Of a stretch of 18,576 nucleotides of DNA, positions 1 through 8,512 are shown in pieces. The stretch comes from an uncultured Verrucomicrobiota bacterium. GTDB lineage: Bacteria > Verrucomicrobiota > Verrucomicrobiia > Limisphaerales > JADLHS01. Where the stretch lies: the NCBI GenBank assembly GCA_937894935.1, contig CALAYC010000209.1, positions 1 to 18,576 on the forward strand. Direction: 5' to 3'. Numbering within the stretch: position 1 is the first letter of the stretch; the number at the start of each line of letters is the position of its first letter. A program made the position numbers and the translations under genes. The notes below the pieces were generated by a model that made no database searches, had not been told where the DNA came from, and saw only the letters and a program-made list of their open reading frames with translations.

Positions 1-1205
1 ACCACCAGTAGAAGCCCCAAGGCAAATAACAATTCGCGCGCGACATGAAATCCGCGCACTTCCAACGGTTGTTCCAATCGGCTCACGCGCCGTGCAAAAT
101 GCGCCGCTAACGCGATGAAGAAACCGCCTCCCAACAGCAAACTCCATTTCAACGCCAACGCGGCGAATGACGAGCTTGGCGTGATTGTCAGAGCGGTGTT
201 TCGCATCGACCGGAGCCACGAAGCTGAAGTAATTCCGGCGCAGAGACTCGAATTGCATAATTGTTGTTGACGCTGTACCAGTTCGTTGATTCCGCCGGCT
301 CTGAAAGCGAGGCTCGCGCGTAAATCGTTCATTCCCGTTTCACTGAACGTTGTCAGATAATTGGCCACGCCGATGGCATTTCCGGTCAGGCAGACGGCGG
401 CGTAGAGCAGGGGAATATTTTCCTCCTGTTGCAATTGGTGCGTGAGCATCCGCAGCGTCGTTGCATCGTTAATTTGCGCAACAAACCATGCGAGTTGCCC
501 CCAATTGAATCGCTGACCGAGCGACAATATATCCATCAACACCTGTTCCAAAGGAAGAGTGCTTTGACCGCGACTCACCTCTGCAGCCAGCGCCAGCATT
601 TCTTTGTTCAGATTTAATGAAAGATGTCCGGCATCGGTCAGCATGCCCGCGACGCAAATGGCGGTGTCGAGCGCCTGACCGGAGGCGGAAGCAACTGCGG
701 GAAATAAAACAGTGTTGGTCACGGAGCGGAATTGCCAGAGCGCTTGAGCCAACGGAGCGGAGGAATGTTGGAGTAGTGCGTGGGCGCGAGTGCGATTTTC
801 CGATCGCACCATAAAAGTTGTGAAAGGAACAGTCGCAGGAACGGAGTTGCTGCTTGTTGTTGTGGAAAGTTCAGTTTGTAACAACTGGCCGAGGCGACCG
901 CTTTCGGCGCGACCGTGAGAAATCAATTCCGGATGATTTCGCGCGAGATTATCGACGGCGTTAGCCAGCTCGTGACGGTCCGGCAACTGCGCTCGACTTG
1001 CTGCGGCCGCGAGCAATTGTGCCGGGCCGGGCAGATTGCTTTGCACCTGCATCAAGCCGGCTTGCGCCACCGATGCCGTGCCGCGGCCGGCGCGTTGCAG
1101 CGCAATATCATCGACTGCTCGCAAGTGGGCCGGAATCAAAAGGCCGCCCAAACCGAGCGCCAGTCCGAGCACTGCCAAAATCAAAGCAAGGCCCCAGCGA
1201 CTCAT
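1..1205 (-). CDS. Unrecognised membrane protein, C-terminus beyond window
   Basis: I do not recognise the family. The reading frame opens at ATG 1205 and stays open to the window edge, giving 401 residues with the C-terminus missing. A hydrophobic segment at about residues 5-26 (LALILAVLGLALGLGGLL) is either a signal anchor or a signal peptide. It is followed by about 315 mostly soluble, Ala/Leu-rich, helix-like residues, probably outside the cytoplasm. A second membrane segment lies at about 345-369, a basic linker follows, and a third begins at about 390. The topology suggests a large loop anchored by helices at each end. It lies 185 bases downstream of the REC-PAS gene and has its own promoter candidate, so it may be transcribed separately. 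The start has no clear Shine-Dalgarno sequence. Reality of the gene is well supported by the open frame and membrane pattern; its function is unknown. Confidence 0.75.
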   Translation of the reverse strand, partial: MSRWGLALILAVLGLALGLGGLLIPAHLRAVDDIALQRAGRGTASVAQAGLMQVQSNLPGPAQLLAAAASRAQLPDRHELANAVDNLARNHPELISHGRAESGRLGQLLQTELSTTTSSNSVPATVPFTTFMVRSENRTRAHALLQHSSAPLAQALWQFRSVTNTVLFPAVASASGQALDTAICVAGMLTDAGHLSLNLNKEMLALAAEVSRGQSTLPLEQVLMDILSLGQRFNWGQLAWFVAQINDATTLRMLTHQLQQEENIPLLYAAVCLTGNAIGVANYLTTFSETGMNDLRASLAFRAGGINELVQRQQQLCNSSLCAGITSASWLRSMRNTALTITPSSSFAALALKWSLLLGGGFFIALAAHFARRVSRLEQPLEVRGFHVARELLFALGLLLV

Positions 1206-1216
1206 AGAAAATCGTG

Positions 1217-1248
1217 ATTGTATTCGGGTTTTCGCAACTCCTTGTCAA
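1217..1248 (-). promoter_or_regulatory. Candidate sigma-70 promoter for the 1-1205 gene
   Basis: On the minus strand a perfect TTGACA (1248-1243) is followed by TACAAT (1222-1217) just upstream of ATG 1205. The spacing is 20 bases, longer than the usual 17, and the predicted leader is only a few bases, so the transcript would be nearly leaderless. A 17-base alternative uses GAATAC as the -10 box. The call rests on pattern only. Confidence 0.3.
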
Positions 1249-1390
1249 CGTTCATCACCAGTCAGCCAAAATCAAACGCTCAAACTCGCCAGGGCAAATT
1301 CAGCTTTTGTTCGGAATTGGATGTTAAGCGCGGCCCGCTTGTTCAACATTTTTTATCCGGAACAGCGGGAAGATAGAATTCTTAGCAATT

Positions 1391-2401
1391 TTAATTAGCC
1401 AGTCTTTCCTGCTCGGCCCGCTTATGGGCGGCAAATTCCGGGTACAACCGCTTCGCGCAATCCGGGCAAAGGCCGTGTGAAAAATCAATGTGCTGATGCT
1501 CCTGGAAATACACTTCCAGCTTCTGCCAGTAACCGTGATCGTCGCGAATCTTTTTACAAGAAGCACAAATCGGCAGCAGACTGCGGAGTGTTTTGGCCTG
1601 CGCGAGAGCGTCGGTCAGTTCTGCGATCAATTTCAGCCGAACTGCTTCGTCATGCTGTCGCTGGCTGATGTCGGAGGCGATGGACGAAGCGGCGATGATT
1701 TCGCCATCAGGACCTCGAATCGGGGAAATGGTGACGGAGACGGGAACAAGCGTTCCATCTTTGCGCAATCGTTCAGTGTCGAATCGGACGACGTGCTGGC
1801 CGCTGCGAATTTTTTCCATCACGTCGGCGAATTCCGAGATGCGACCTGGTGGTAACAAAACCGAAATGGATTGGCCGATCATTTCATCAGCCGAATAGCC
1901 ATAGATATGTTCTGCAGCTTTATTCCAACTCAGAATCACTCCGGAAAGCGTTTTGCTGATGATGGCATCATCGGATGATTCGACCAACGCCGCGAGATGT
2001 GCCGCCGCTTTTTGCATACGATGATAATCACGGCGATTTCGAGCCGCTTGTAACTCCCGCGCCACGCTCGGAGCCAGCCGACTCATGTTGGCTTTGATGA
2101 TGTAGTCGTGAGCGCCAGCGCGCATCATCTCCACGGCGCGTTCTTCGCCGAGACTTCCGGAGAGACAGATGAACGGAATATCGAGATGCGCTGCGTTGAA
2201 AATTTCCAACGCCGCCCGGCCATTAAAGCGAGGCATTGAATAGTCGCAGATGACGATGTCCCATATCTTTCGTTGCAACGCAGTGCGCATTGCATCGGCG
2301 GTTTCCACGCGTTCGAAGACCGGGTCGAAGCCGTAACAGCGTAACTGGTCCACAGCCAACGCCGCTTCGTCTTCAGAGTCTTCGACGAATAAAATTCGCA
2401 T
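1391..2401 (-). CDS. Response regulator: REC, PAS, four-cysteine tail
   Basis: This is a 336-residue cytoplasmic signalling protein. Residues 1-120 form a receiver domain with acidic-pocket Asp8, phospho-acceptor Asp53 in ICDYSMP, Ser81 and Lys103. Residues ~128-245 form a PAS domain (SSDDAIISKTLSGVILSWN onward). A short helical linker leads to a tail with CASC (279-282) and CPDC (312-315), a spacing suited to binding one metal, probably zinc; this tail is seen at the ends of many receiver/PAS proteins. There is no kinase, DNA-binding or GGDEF domain, so the output is probably a protein contact. I chose ATG 2401 over a start at 2455 because AAAGGA sits just upstream of it and MRILFVEDSEDE is a normal receiver N-terminus. 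It follows the NarL-type regulator by 131 bases on the same strand, so it may belong to the same pathway. Confidence 0.9.
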   Translation of the reverse strand: MRILFVEDSEDEAALAVDQLRCYGFDPVFERVETADAMRTALQRKIWDIVICDYSMPRFNGRAALEIFNAAHLDIPFICLSGSLGEERAVEMMRAGAHDYIIKANMSRLAPSVARELQAARNRRDYHRMQKAAAHLAALVESSDDAIISKTLSGVILSWNKAAEHIYGYSADEMIGQSISVLLPPGRISEFADVMEKIRSGQHVVRFDTERLRKDGTLVPVSVTISPIRGPDGEIIAASSIASDISQRQHDEAVRLKLIAELTDALAQAKTLRSLLPICASCKKIRDDHGYWQKLEVYFQEHQHIDFSHGLCPDCAKRLYPEFAAHKRAEQERLAN

Positions 2402-2404
2402 AGT

Positions 2405-2410
2405 TCCTTT
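2405..2410 (-). promoter_or_regulatory. Shine-Dalgarno deciding the REC-PAS start
   Basis: AAAGGA on the minus strand lies 3 bases from ATG 2401. It is one of few clear ribosome binding sites in the window and supports the shorter receiver-domain start over the upstream in-frame ATG at 2455. The spacing is short. Confidence 0.5.
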
Positions 2411-2448
2411 CATGGCGCGCCAATTGAACGATGCCTGAACCGGTTGTT

Positions 2449-2464
2449 CGCACACTAATGTGCG
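2449..2464. repeat. Small palindrome between the two regulator genes
   Basis: CGCACA-CTAA-TGTGCG is a perfect 6-base inverted repeat in the 131-base gap between the NarL-type regulator and the REC-PAS gene. No T-run follows on either strand, so it is not a terminator. It could be an operator or a chance palindrome. Confidence 0.25.
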
Positions 2465-2532
2465 TCGGGAAGAGAGTCAAATGACTGAGCCGCTGCTGAC
2501 TCCGGGTGAACTTTGGGCGGTGAGCCCGAGCT

Positions 2533-3189
2533 TCAAGGCTGAGTCAGATTGTTGCGGATGGCGTAACGCACGAGTTCCGCGAGGGAATGGATGTTGAGTT
2601 TGCTCTGAATGCGCTTCCGGTGCGTTTCGACGGTGGCGAGAGTAATGCCAAGGCGATCGGCGGTTTCTTTGTTGGATTTGCCTTCTGCCAGTAATTGAAC
2701 AATTTCCCGTTCGCGCGGTGAGAGGCGACTTCCGGCGGTCGTGTTCGATGCATTCGTCACCGTGGTCGTTCCAAGTCCGCCCCCCATCAGATCAGCGACC
2801 ATGGACGTAAAGAAAACCCCGCCTTCGCTGAGAGCTTCGATAGCGCGAGGGAGAAGTTCCGGGGCGTCATTTTTCAAAAGATAACCTCGCGCTCCGGCTT
2901 CGAGAACTTCAGTCGCCAACGCTTCGGAATCGTGCATGGTCAGAATCAGAATCTGCGTTTGCGGTGAGCGCGCGCGGATGTGTCGTGTTGCGTCCAGGCC
3001 GTTCAACTCAGGCATCGTGATGTCGAGAACGGCGACGTCCGGTTTAAGTCGCGTAGCGAGTTCAACTGCCTCCCGGCCATGTTGCGCTTCGCCGCACACT
3101 TTCCAGTCGGATCGCGCTTCAATCATGGCTTTGATTCCTTGCCGGACCATCCCATGGTCGTCGGCAACCAGAATGCGCAATTTTTTCAT
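2533..3189 (-). CDS. NarL/LuxR-type response regulator
   Basis: This 218-residue DNA-binding regulator is the likely partner of the adjacent histidine kinase. Residues 1-120 are a receiver domain with Asp10/Asp11 and phospho-acceptor Asp56 (VLDITMP). Lys106 in GYLLKND completes the site. A linker rich in Gly and Thr leads to a LuxR-type helix-turn-helix at about 156-212, with the conserved LSPREREIVQLLAEGKSNKE and VETHRKRIQSKL elements. Its ATG overlaps the kinase TGA (ATGA), and GGGGA lies 8 bases upstream inside the kinase gene, which indicates translational coupling. It is the last gene of the six-gene operon. The target promoters are not evident; autoregulation or control of the receptor operon is an inference. 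Confidence 0.95.
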   Translation of the reverse strand: MKKLRILVADDHGMVRQGIKAMIEARSDWKVCGEAQHGREAVELATRLKPDVAVLDITMPELNGLDATRHIRARSPQTQILILTMHDSEALATEVLEAGARGYLLKNDAPELLPRAIEALSEGGVFFTSMVADLMGGGLGTTTVTNASNTTAGSRLSPREREIVQLLAEGKSNKETADRLGITLATVETHRKRIQSKLNIHSLAELVRYAIRNNLTQP

Positions 3190-4973
3190 GGTGATTTTTC
3201 CCCGTTATTTGGCTCCGGTTGCTGAAGCGTCCCGGGCAACGGTACGATGGCCAGCACCGTAACGCCTTGAGCATCGGATTCCACGGTGAGGTAACCGCCG
3301 ACCAGAGCAAGGCGTTCGTGCATGGCGGCGATGCCAACGCCTGTTTTGCGAATCTGCTTCGCGTCGGGATTGGTCGAGTTGTTGGGCAAACCGCGTCCGG
3401 AATCCTGCACTTCGACGCGCACTTCGTGTTCGTCCCGCTCAAGGCGGATCGAAATATCGTTACTGCCCGAATGCCGGATGGCGTTGGTAAGGCTTTCCTG
3501 AATCACACGGAACAAGGCCAATTCTATATCTTGAGACAGTCGTCCGCTATAACCATCAAAGGCGACGCGCACTCGCACGCCGCTGCGCCGCGCCATGCCG
3601 GCTGCAAAATCCCGCAAGGCGCCGACCAGTCCGAATTCGTCCAACATCGGTGGATGCAACAAATAAGTCAGGGTGCGGGTTTCCTGCAAGGCTTGCTCTA
3701 CCAGATGAACACACTCGGTCACCTCTTTGGAACTCAATGGTTGAGTTGTCGTCACTTCGTGGGTGAGACGCACGAGGATCATTTTGATGGCGACGAGATG
3801 TTGAGCCGTCGTGTCATGAAGTTCTCGGGCAATGCGACGCCGTTCCGCGTCTTCGGAGTGCAACAGCCGGGCGACGAGTTTTTGATGTTCGGTTTCGGCT
3901 TTTTTGCGTTCGGAAATGTTCTGAACGATTCCAGCCAGAATCAGCGGAGTTCCCTGAGTGTCGTATTGCACTCGCCCGAATTTTGCGACCCAGGTGACCG
4001 CTCCGTCGGGATGCAGAATCCGGAATTCGGTTTCGAGAACGGTGCGATCGTTCACGGCGCGGGTTGAAGCGTGAATGACGCGTTCCGCATCGTCGGGATG
4101 AATCATTCGAGTATAATCATCCATCGAGATATTATTGCCGGACCGGGCGAAGATAGCGTCGCTTTCCGGTGACCACGAAACCGTGTTGCGCTGGAGATTC
4201 CATTCCCACGTGCCCATCTGCGCGGCAGCGAGGGCGAGTTTCAACCGATTTTCACTGGCTTGAAGCACGCGATTCTGCCGTTCAATTTCCGTGAGCATTT
4301 GATTGAACGCCGCGACCAGGCCGCCGACCTCATCCCGCCCCGTGCCGGAAGCGCGGATACTGTAATCTTTCTTTTTCGTGATGTGTTGAGCCACCGACGC
4401 CAGATGCGCGATGGGCGCGGAGACGAGTCGTTGCAGCCACGCAGCGATCAACAGCGCGACGCCCGTCAGCGCGAACAACGTGACGACGGCGATCAGAAGA
4501 AAAACGCGCGCGCGGGCTTGTTGTTTTTGGAGATTGAGGTGGATGGCGATAAATCCGGCCGGGTCGCCGCGAAAATCAATGCGGTGAACGTGGATCATTT
4601 TATTGTCAAAGAAATGAGTGCCGATATCCAAAGTAAGCGGCGGGACGTAGTCCAGTTTGGTCGTGTCGCGGCTGAACCACACGAAAGGCTTGCCGTCGGT
4701 GGTGTAGAGGCAGGCGAAATCGAGATCCGCCCGCGCTTCGAGGACGTCGAGTGTTTCCTGCGCGTCGCTCGTATTGAAGAATCCCATCGCGGCGGCGCTG
4801 TTCGCTCCGGTGATTTCGGCCATGGTGGCGACCTGCGAAGCGAGATTGTGCCGGGTGTTGACGGTGTCATAGACGAGGACCGCAATGGCGCCAAGAGCCA
4901 GTACGGTCGCACTCGTGCCGAGAATCATCAGCGTCAGCTTCCACTTGATCGGAAATACAACGGAACTGTTCAT
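3186..4973 (-). CDS. Sensor histidine kinase: periplasmic sensor, HAMP, PAS, HisKA_3
   Basis: This 595-residue inner-membrane kinase has membrane segments at about 12-34 and 157-180. They bracket a ~120-residue periplasmic domain of the CHASE8 style (the sensor type of YfiN/TpbB), recognised from NSAAAMGFFNTSDAQETLDVL. A HAMP linker (~181-235) and a PAS domain (~242-358, closing with GIVQNISERKKAE) follow. The HisKA_3 dimerisation helix carries His386 in ARELHDTTAQHLVAIK. The HATPase domain has N-box Asn497 in ESLTNAIRHS, DSGRG (524-528) and GVGIAAM (545-551). All catalytic motifs are intact. The start ATG overlaps the TGA of the YfiR-like gene (ATGA), and its own stop overlaps the regulator start. 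Family knowledge says YfiR represses YfiN through this periplasmic domain. That the DUF4154 protein encoded next to it does the same to this kinase is an inference. Confidence 0.93.
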   Translation of the reverse strand: MNSSVVFPIKWKLTLMILGTSATVLALGAIAVLVYDTVNTRHNLASQVATMAEITGANSAAAMGFFNTSDAQETLDVLEARADLDFACLYTTDGKPFVWFSRDTTKLDYVPPLTLDIGTHFFDNKMIHVHRIDFRGDPAGFIAIHLNLQKQQARARVFLLIAVVTLFALTGVALLIAAWLQRLVSAPIAHLASVAQHITKKKDYSIRASGTGRDEVGGLVAAFNQMLTEIERQNRVLQASENRLKLALAAAQMGTWEWNLQRNTVSWSPESDAIFARSGNNISMDDYTRMIHPDDAERVIHASTRAVNDRTVLETEFRILHPDGAVTWVAKFGRVQYDTQGTPLILAGIVQNISERKKAETEHQKLVARLLHSEDAERRRIARELHDTTAQHLVAIKMILVRLTHEVTTTQPLSSKEVTECVHLVEQALQETRTLTYLLHPPMLDEFGLVGALRDFAAGMARRSGVRVRVAFDGYSGRLSQDIELALFRVIQESLTNAIRHSGSNDISIRLERDEHEVRVEVQDSGRGLPNNSTNPDAKQIRKTGVGIAAMHERLALVGGYLTVESDAQGVTVLAIVPLPGTLQQPEPNNGEKSP

Positions 4974-5611
4974 TGCTCAGGGGGCTTGGGAAAATCCGGG
5001 GTCGCTTCCTCCGGCGGATGCAGGGAGCGGTCCAGTCGCAACAGACGCGAACTGAGTTTCAGGCCGGCGCGTTCTGCGGCGACGGGATTGATGCCGAGAT
5101 TGATGTGCTCGTTGGTTTTGACCAGCTCAATCATGCCGACGGAACGAAATCCTTTCATGTCGCTCACGGTCAAAATCGGCAGCGAATCAATTTGTGCGAG
5201 CACTTGAGAGAGAGTGCGACGTTCCGATTCGCCGAAGAAAAGGATGTGGCAATTAGTCGCGTTGGCGAGATTGTTGGCCGAGGCTCGCACCAATTGCACG
5301 GGATGACCATCAATCGTTTTTCCGCGCAGCGTCGTTTCGAGCGGACGAAAAACGGGGTCGCGTCCCACGACCCCGATTCGCAACGGCGCGGTGGGGGAGG
5401 GGAAGGTATTCGTGGGCCACTCCACCAGTTTGGCGAGATTATAAACGAACGCCGCTTTGACCTGTGGTTCCGGCGCTTCGATTTCCTGCGCGCGGATGGA
5501 AATTTCCGACGTCGCGATCCATCCGCAAAAGCAAAGGATTTCCATCCATACGTGAGCCCCCCTGAAACGCCGTATGTTAATGCGATTGGAAAATGGCTCT
5601 AGAAGCGCCAC
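4970..5611 (-). CDS. YfiR/DUF4154 family periplasmic protein
   Basis: The DUF4154 core runs from about residue 48 to 195. It opens with the family signature VKAAFVYNLAKLVEWP, continues with LRIGVVGRDP, CHILFFGESE and ILTVSDMKGF, and ends with INPVAAERAGLKLSSRLLRL. In Pseudomonas YfiR is a periplasmic repressor of the diguanylate cyclase YfiN. Here it is encoded between a TonB-dependent receptor and a CHASE8-like kinase, so it probably relays a periplasmic or outer-membrane state to the kinase. The listed start is GTG 5611, which overlaps the receptor stop by 13 bases. An alternative is ATG 5545, with AGGGGGG upstream at 11-base spacing. The short hydrophobic stretch around residues 22-33 fits a weak signal peptide from either start. 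The C-terminus is Pro-rich. Function beyond the family is inferred. Confidence 0.9.
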   Translation of the reverse strand: MALLEPFSNRINIRRFRGAHVWMEILCFCGWIATSEISIRAQEIEAPEPQVKAAFVYNLAKLVEWPTNTFPSPTAPLRIGVVGRDPVFRPLETTLRGKTIDGHPVQLVRASANNLANATNCHILFFGESERRTLSQVLAQIDSLPILTVSDMKGFRSVGMIELVKTNEHINLGINPVAAERAGLKLSSRLLRLDRSLHPPEEATPDFPKPPEQ

Positions 5612-7596
5612 GTGATTTTCCCGTAAACCCCCCGCTGCACTTCACGAATTGGAGTGGCGATGACCTGAGAAGCAAATTCAGGATGCCGATCATCCAGCAG
5701 GTTCAGACCTGCGACGGAAATCTCGAGGTTATCCGTCGGCCGCCAGCCCAACCGAACATCCAGCGTCAGGTATGCCGGAATGTATGGATTGTTTAACTCG
5801 TCCACAAATCTCAGTCCCCAATCAAATTCCACGTTACGGCCCAAATCATGACTCGAACGCAAGGACACCTGTTGTGCGGGCGTGCTGCCTTCGATCAAAC
5901 GCTCTGTGTTGATATCTACGCTGCCATTGACCAAACGCAAATGCGCATGGAAAAAAGTATAAGCTGCTTGCAGTCGCCATCCAGATTGGACCTGCCATTC
6001 TCCCGCTAATTCCACCCCGTAGGTTTCGCCTTCCAGATTGTTCCCGGAGTAAGCCGATGTCGGCGAGGTGAATTCGAGGCTGCGTAAATCCTGATAGTCA
6101 TTGTAAAACGCCGCTATATCGAGTGAGACGTTTGGATGTGGCAGAACGCGATAGCCTAATTCATAGGCAATCAAATCTTCTGATTGGCCGCCGCGATTGC
6201 CAGAAATATTGAAAACGATTCCCGGTGTGGTTGTCGGCAGATTTACCTGCACATCATCTTCCGCGCGATTCGGAGTTCGCACTGCGCGAGTGATTGCGCC
6301 CCAGAATGTGTGATTATCCGTCGGCGTCCAGACCAACCGCCCGCCCGGCTGAAATTCAAATCCCGTAAAATCATTATGTTCAAACCGGCTGCCAACGGTG
6401 AAATTCAGAACTTCCGGAATAATGGAAATTTCATCCTGCAAAAAGGCGCTGAAAAGATTCAATGTCCGTTCGGTTGGCGAGAAGCTCTGGGCGAAATCGC
6501 CGTGAATCCGATCCGCCGACACGCGATAACCGAGCCCCCACGTGAAACGATTCCAATCCCAGCAGCGGAAGGAATTCTGAAACTCGACATCAAACGTGTC
6601 GCGCTGTTCGCGTGGTAAATTGCTTTCACGGTCGGTGTGATCGTAGAACGCCTGTAATTCAAACTCGGCATCTTCGGAGATTTCGTAGTTCCACCGACCG
6701 ATAATGCTGCCGCCGGAAATGTCTGAGTCCAAATAACGAGAATCGAGGAACGGCGGGGTCGGCGTGGGCACTGTAATGAAATGGCTTTCGCGTCCCTGAT
6801 AAAAATCGCCGCGGAACATCACGTGATGGCTTTCTTCCGGCTTCCAGTCCACCCGAAAACCGCCACGCGTCATCCACCAATCGTCCATCGCGTCCGTGTC
6901 ATTGGCAAAGGCGAGGTCGTCGTAATCCCGATGCTTTACATAAACGCGATACCAGGCGTTCTCATTAATCTTATCGCCGTAACGGACACCGCCGAAACCG
7001 CGAATTTCTGTGCCGCCGCCGCCGAAGAGCAGCAGCCCTTGAGTTTCCTCCGCACTTTTGGTGATGACGTTGACGATGCCATTTACGGCGTTCGCGCCCC
7101 ACAATGGAGCGCCCGGTCCACGAATCACTTCAACGCGATCCACATCTTCGAAAAGAAAATCAAGCGTGTCCCAATAAACGCCCGAGGACAGAGGTGTGTA
7201 AACACTGCGACCATCATTCAAAACGAGCAGTTTTGAAGCGTATTCGCCGTTGAAGCCCCGCGGACTGACCGCCCACGTGTGAGAATTGACTCGGGCTACG
7301 TGCATTCCAGGCACGGTGCGTAACGAGTCGGCAAAAGTTGTGAAACCATTGCGACGTAATTCCTCGCCCGTCAACACATAAACCGCGGCGCCGGCGGTGA
7401 AGCGAGATTCAGGATGTTTGGACACTGAAGTCACGCGCACGCGCATCAGTTCTTCCAAATCCATGTCAATCAACTCCGATTCATCCGCCAGAGCGGTTCC
7501 TTGACTGGCCATTGCTATCAAAAGCGCAGCGAGAATGATCGGGGGTGGAAACGAAGGAGGGGCGTCAGGTTGTTTTGCTGAACGGAACAAGCGCAT
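5599..7596 (-). CDS. TonB-dependent outer-membrane receptor
   Basis: This 665-residue protein has a signal peptide (hydrophobic ILAALLIAMASQGTALA, cleavage near residue 37). The mature N-terminus has an acidic DMDLEELMRVRVTSVSK segment that is typical of a receptor subgroup without a long N-terminal extension. The plug domain (~55-185) contains VYVLTGEELRRNGFTTFADS, SPRGFNGEYASKLLVLNDGR, VEVIRGPGAPLWGANAVNG and IVNVITK. The remaining ~470 residues are alternating amphipathic strands ending in Phe (KITWRF), as in a 22-strand barrel. The family imports siderophores, cobalamin, nickel or sugars; the plug resembles receptors found next to YfiR proteins, but the ligand cannot be read here. The start overlaps the upstream membrane-protein stop by 32 bases and the end overlaps the YfiR-like gene. 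It may act as transporter, sensor or both. Confidence 0.95.
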   Translation of the reverse strand: MRLFRSAKQPDAPPSFPPPIILAALLIAMASQGTALADESELIDMDLEELMRVRVTSVSKHPESRFTAGAAVYVLTGEELRRNGFTTFADSLRTVPGMHVARVNSHTWAVSPRGFNGEYASKLLVLNDGRSVYTPLSSGVYWDTLDFLFEDVDRVEVIRGPGAPLWGANAVNGIVNVITKSAEETQGLLLFGGGGTEIRGFGGVRYGDKINENAWYRVYVKHRDYDDLAFANDTDAMDDWWMTRGGFRVDWKPEESHHVMFRGDFYQGRESHFITVPTPTPPFLDSRYLDSDISGGSIIGRWNYEISEDAEFELQAFYDHTDRESNLPREQRDTFDVEFQNSFRCWDWNRFTWGLGYRVSADRIHGDFAQSFSPTERTLNLFSAFLQDEISIIPEVLNFTVGSRFEHNDFTGFEFQPGGRLVWTPTDNHTFWGAITRAVRTPNRAEDDVQVNLPTTTPGIVFNISGNRGGQSEDLIAYELGYRVLPHPNVSLDIAAFYNDYQDLRSLEFTSPTSAYSGNNLEGETYGVELAGEWQVQSGWRLQAAYTFFHAHLRLVNGSVDINTERLIEGSTPAQQVSLRSSHDLGRNVEFDWGLRFVDELNNPYIPAYLTLDVRLGWRPTDNLEISVAGLNLLDDRHPEFASQVIATPIREVQRGVYGKITWRF

Positions 7597-8512
7597 GGTT
7601 TCTGATTACAATTTTTCCGAAATGCCGGACCAACATCAGCATCAAGCCTTGAAACGTAGTCGCGGTTGTCAAGTAACCGAGCAATTCACTGAGAGGAATC
7701 CCGGCCCCGCGATACTGCACATAAAATGGGAACGTCTTGGCGCGATCATAAATCCAGTCGTGATTCAAACAACAGTGAAAAAATTCCCATGCGGGCATGA
7801 ACATCGCGCCGATGCCCACCGCCCAAATCCAGAACGCCGGCGATTGCGTGTAATCGCGATATCGCGGACTGACCGCATACGCTGCCAACGTGATGACGTA
7901 ACCCAATCCGGCCAGCCAATACAAATAATCCGTCGCGCCTGACGGATTTGGAAAAATGAAATAGATGGCGATGAACGCCGCCACTACCACGCTGATTACA
8001 ATCGGAAACCAGCCTTTCAGTTTCGGATTTTTTTCTTCGAACCATGCGTCGGGTAAGAGATGCGAGTAGAGCGAGAAGAGTGTGATATGAAAGAGGCAGA
8101 ACATCGGATAGAACGCGTATTCCATCGCCGGCATATCATTGCCGAGCCAGAGATGTCGCGTCCAATTGCCCCAGCCCTGGCCTTCCCTGGTAATCCAGAG
8201 CAGATAACCTTCCGGCGGGCGATAATGCCACGAACCGGATTCAACGGCTTTGTTTTGCGCCCAAATGCTGATGGGGACGAAACACGCGAGCGTCAGGCAG
8301 GTCATTGTTCCGGTGAATCGCGCCGAGTAATACGGCCACGCGAATAAAATCCCGCCTGACATGTAAACCAACGCTGCGCCTTCGTAGGTAAACCCGCGTG
8401 AGTAAAGTGCGATGCCGGTGATGACGCTAATTGCGGTCAGCAACAAGCTGAGTGGCGTCGTGAGATTGAACCGACTACGCGGCCAGAGCGGTTGATTAAG
8501 TTTTGCGATCAT
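7565..8512 (-). CDS. Polytopic membrane protein with two lycopene-cyclase-like segments
   Basis: This 315-residue protein is almost all membrane segments (about eight). Two parts repeat one pattern: an aromatic loop, then a short motif with Pro and Glu that opens the next helix. The first has GSWHYRPPEGY (93-103) and NDMPAMEYAFYP (125-136). The second has PAWEFFHCCLNHDWIYD (240-256) and GAGIPLSELLGY (269-280). Lycopene cyclase domains (CrtYc/CrtYd, CarR) show the same layout, with a Trp/Tyr-rich loop followed by G-IPLEE at a helix start. Here the double Glu is reduced to a single one, so activity as a true cyclase is uncertain. I use ATG 8512, which gives a 17-base overlap with the upstream gene; ATG 8575 is also open but overlaps by 80 bases. 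Neither has a good ribosome binding site. Without a profile search the safe call is polytopic membrane protein. Confidence 0.8.
   Translation of the reverse strand: MIAKLNQPLWPRSRFNLTTPLSLLLTAISVITGIALYSRGFTYEGAALVYMSGGILFAWPYYSARFTGTMTCLTLACFVPISIWAQNKAVESGSWHYRPPEGYLLWITREGQGWGNWTRHLWLGNDMPAMEYAFYPMFCLFHITLFSLYSHLLPDAWFEEKNPKLKGWFPIVISVVVAAFIAIYFIFPNPSGATDYLYWLAGLGYVITLAAYAVSPRYRDYTQSPAFWIWAVGIGAMFMPAWEFFHCCLNHDWIYDRAKTFPFYVQYRGAGIPLSELLGYLTTATTFQGLMLMLVRHFGKIVIRNHALVPFSKTT

Noticed and set aside
2482..2546. Imperfect inverted repeat TGACTGAGCC / GGCTGAGTCA around the NarL-type regulator stop codon
   Set aside because: The spacer is 45 bases, one arm position mismatches, and no T-run follows. 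It is too weak to call a terminator.
4260..5207. Plus-strand 315-codon frame opposite the kinase and YfiR-like genes
   Set aside because: It is antisense to two well-supported genes, its composition is Arg/Asp/Gly-rich, and it has no motif.
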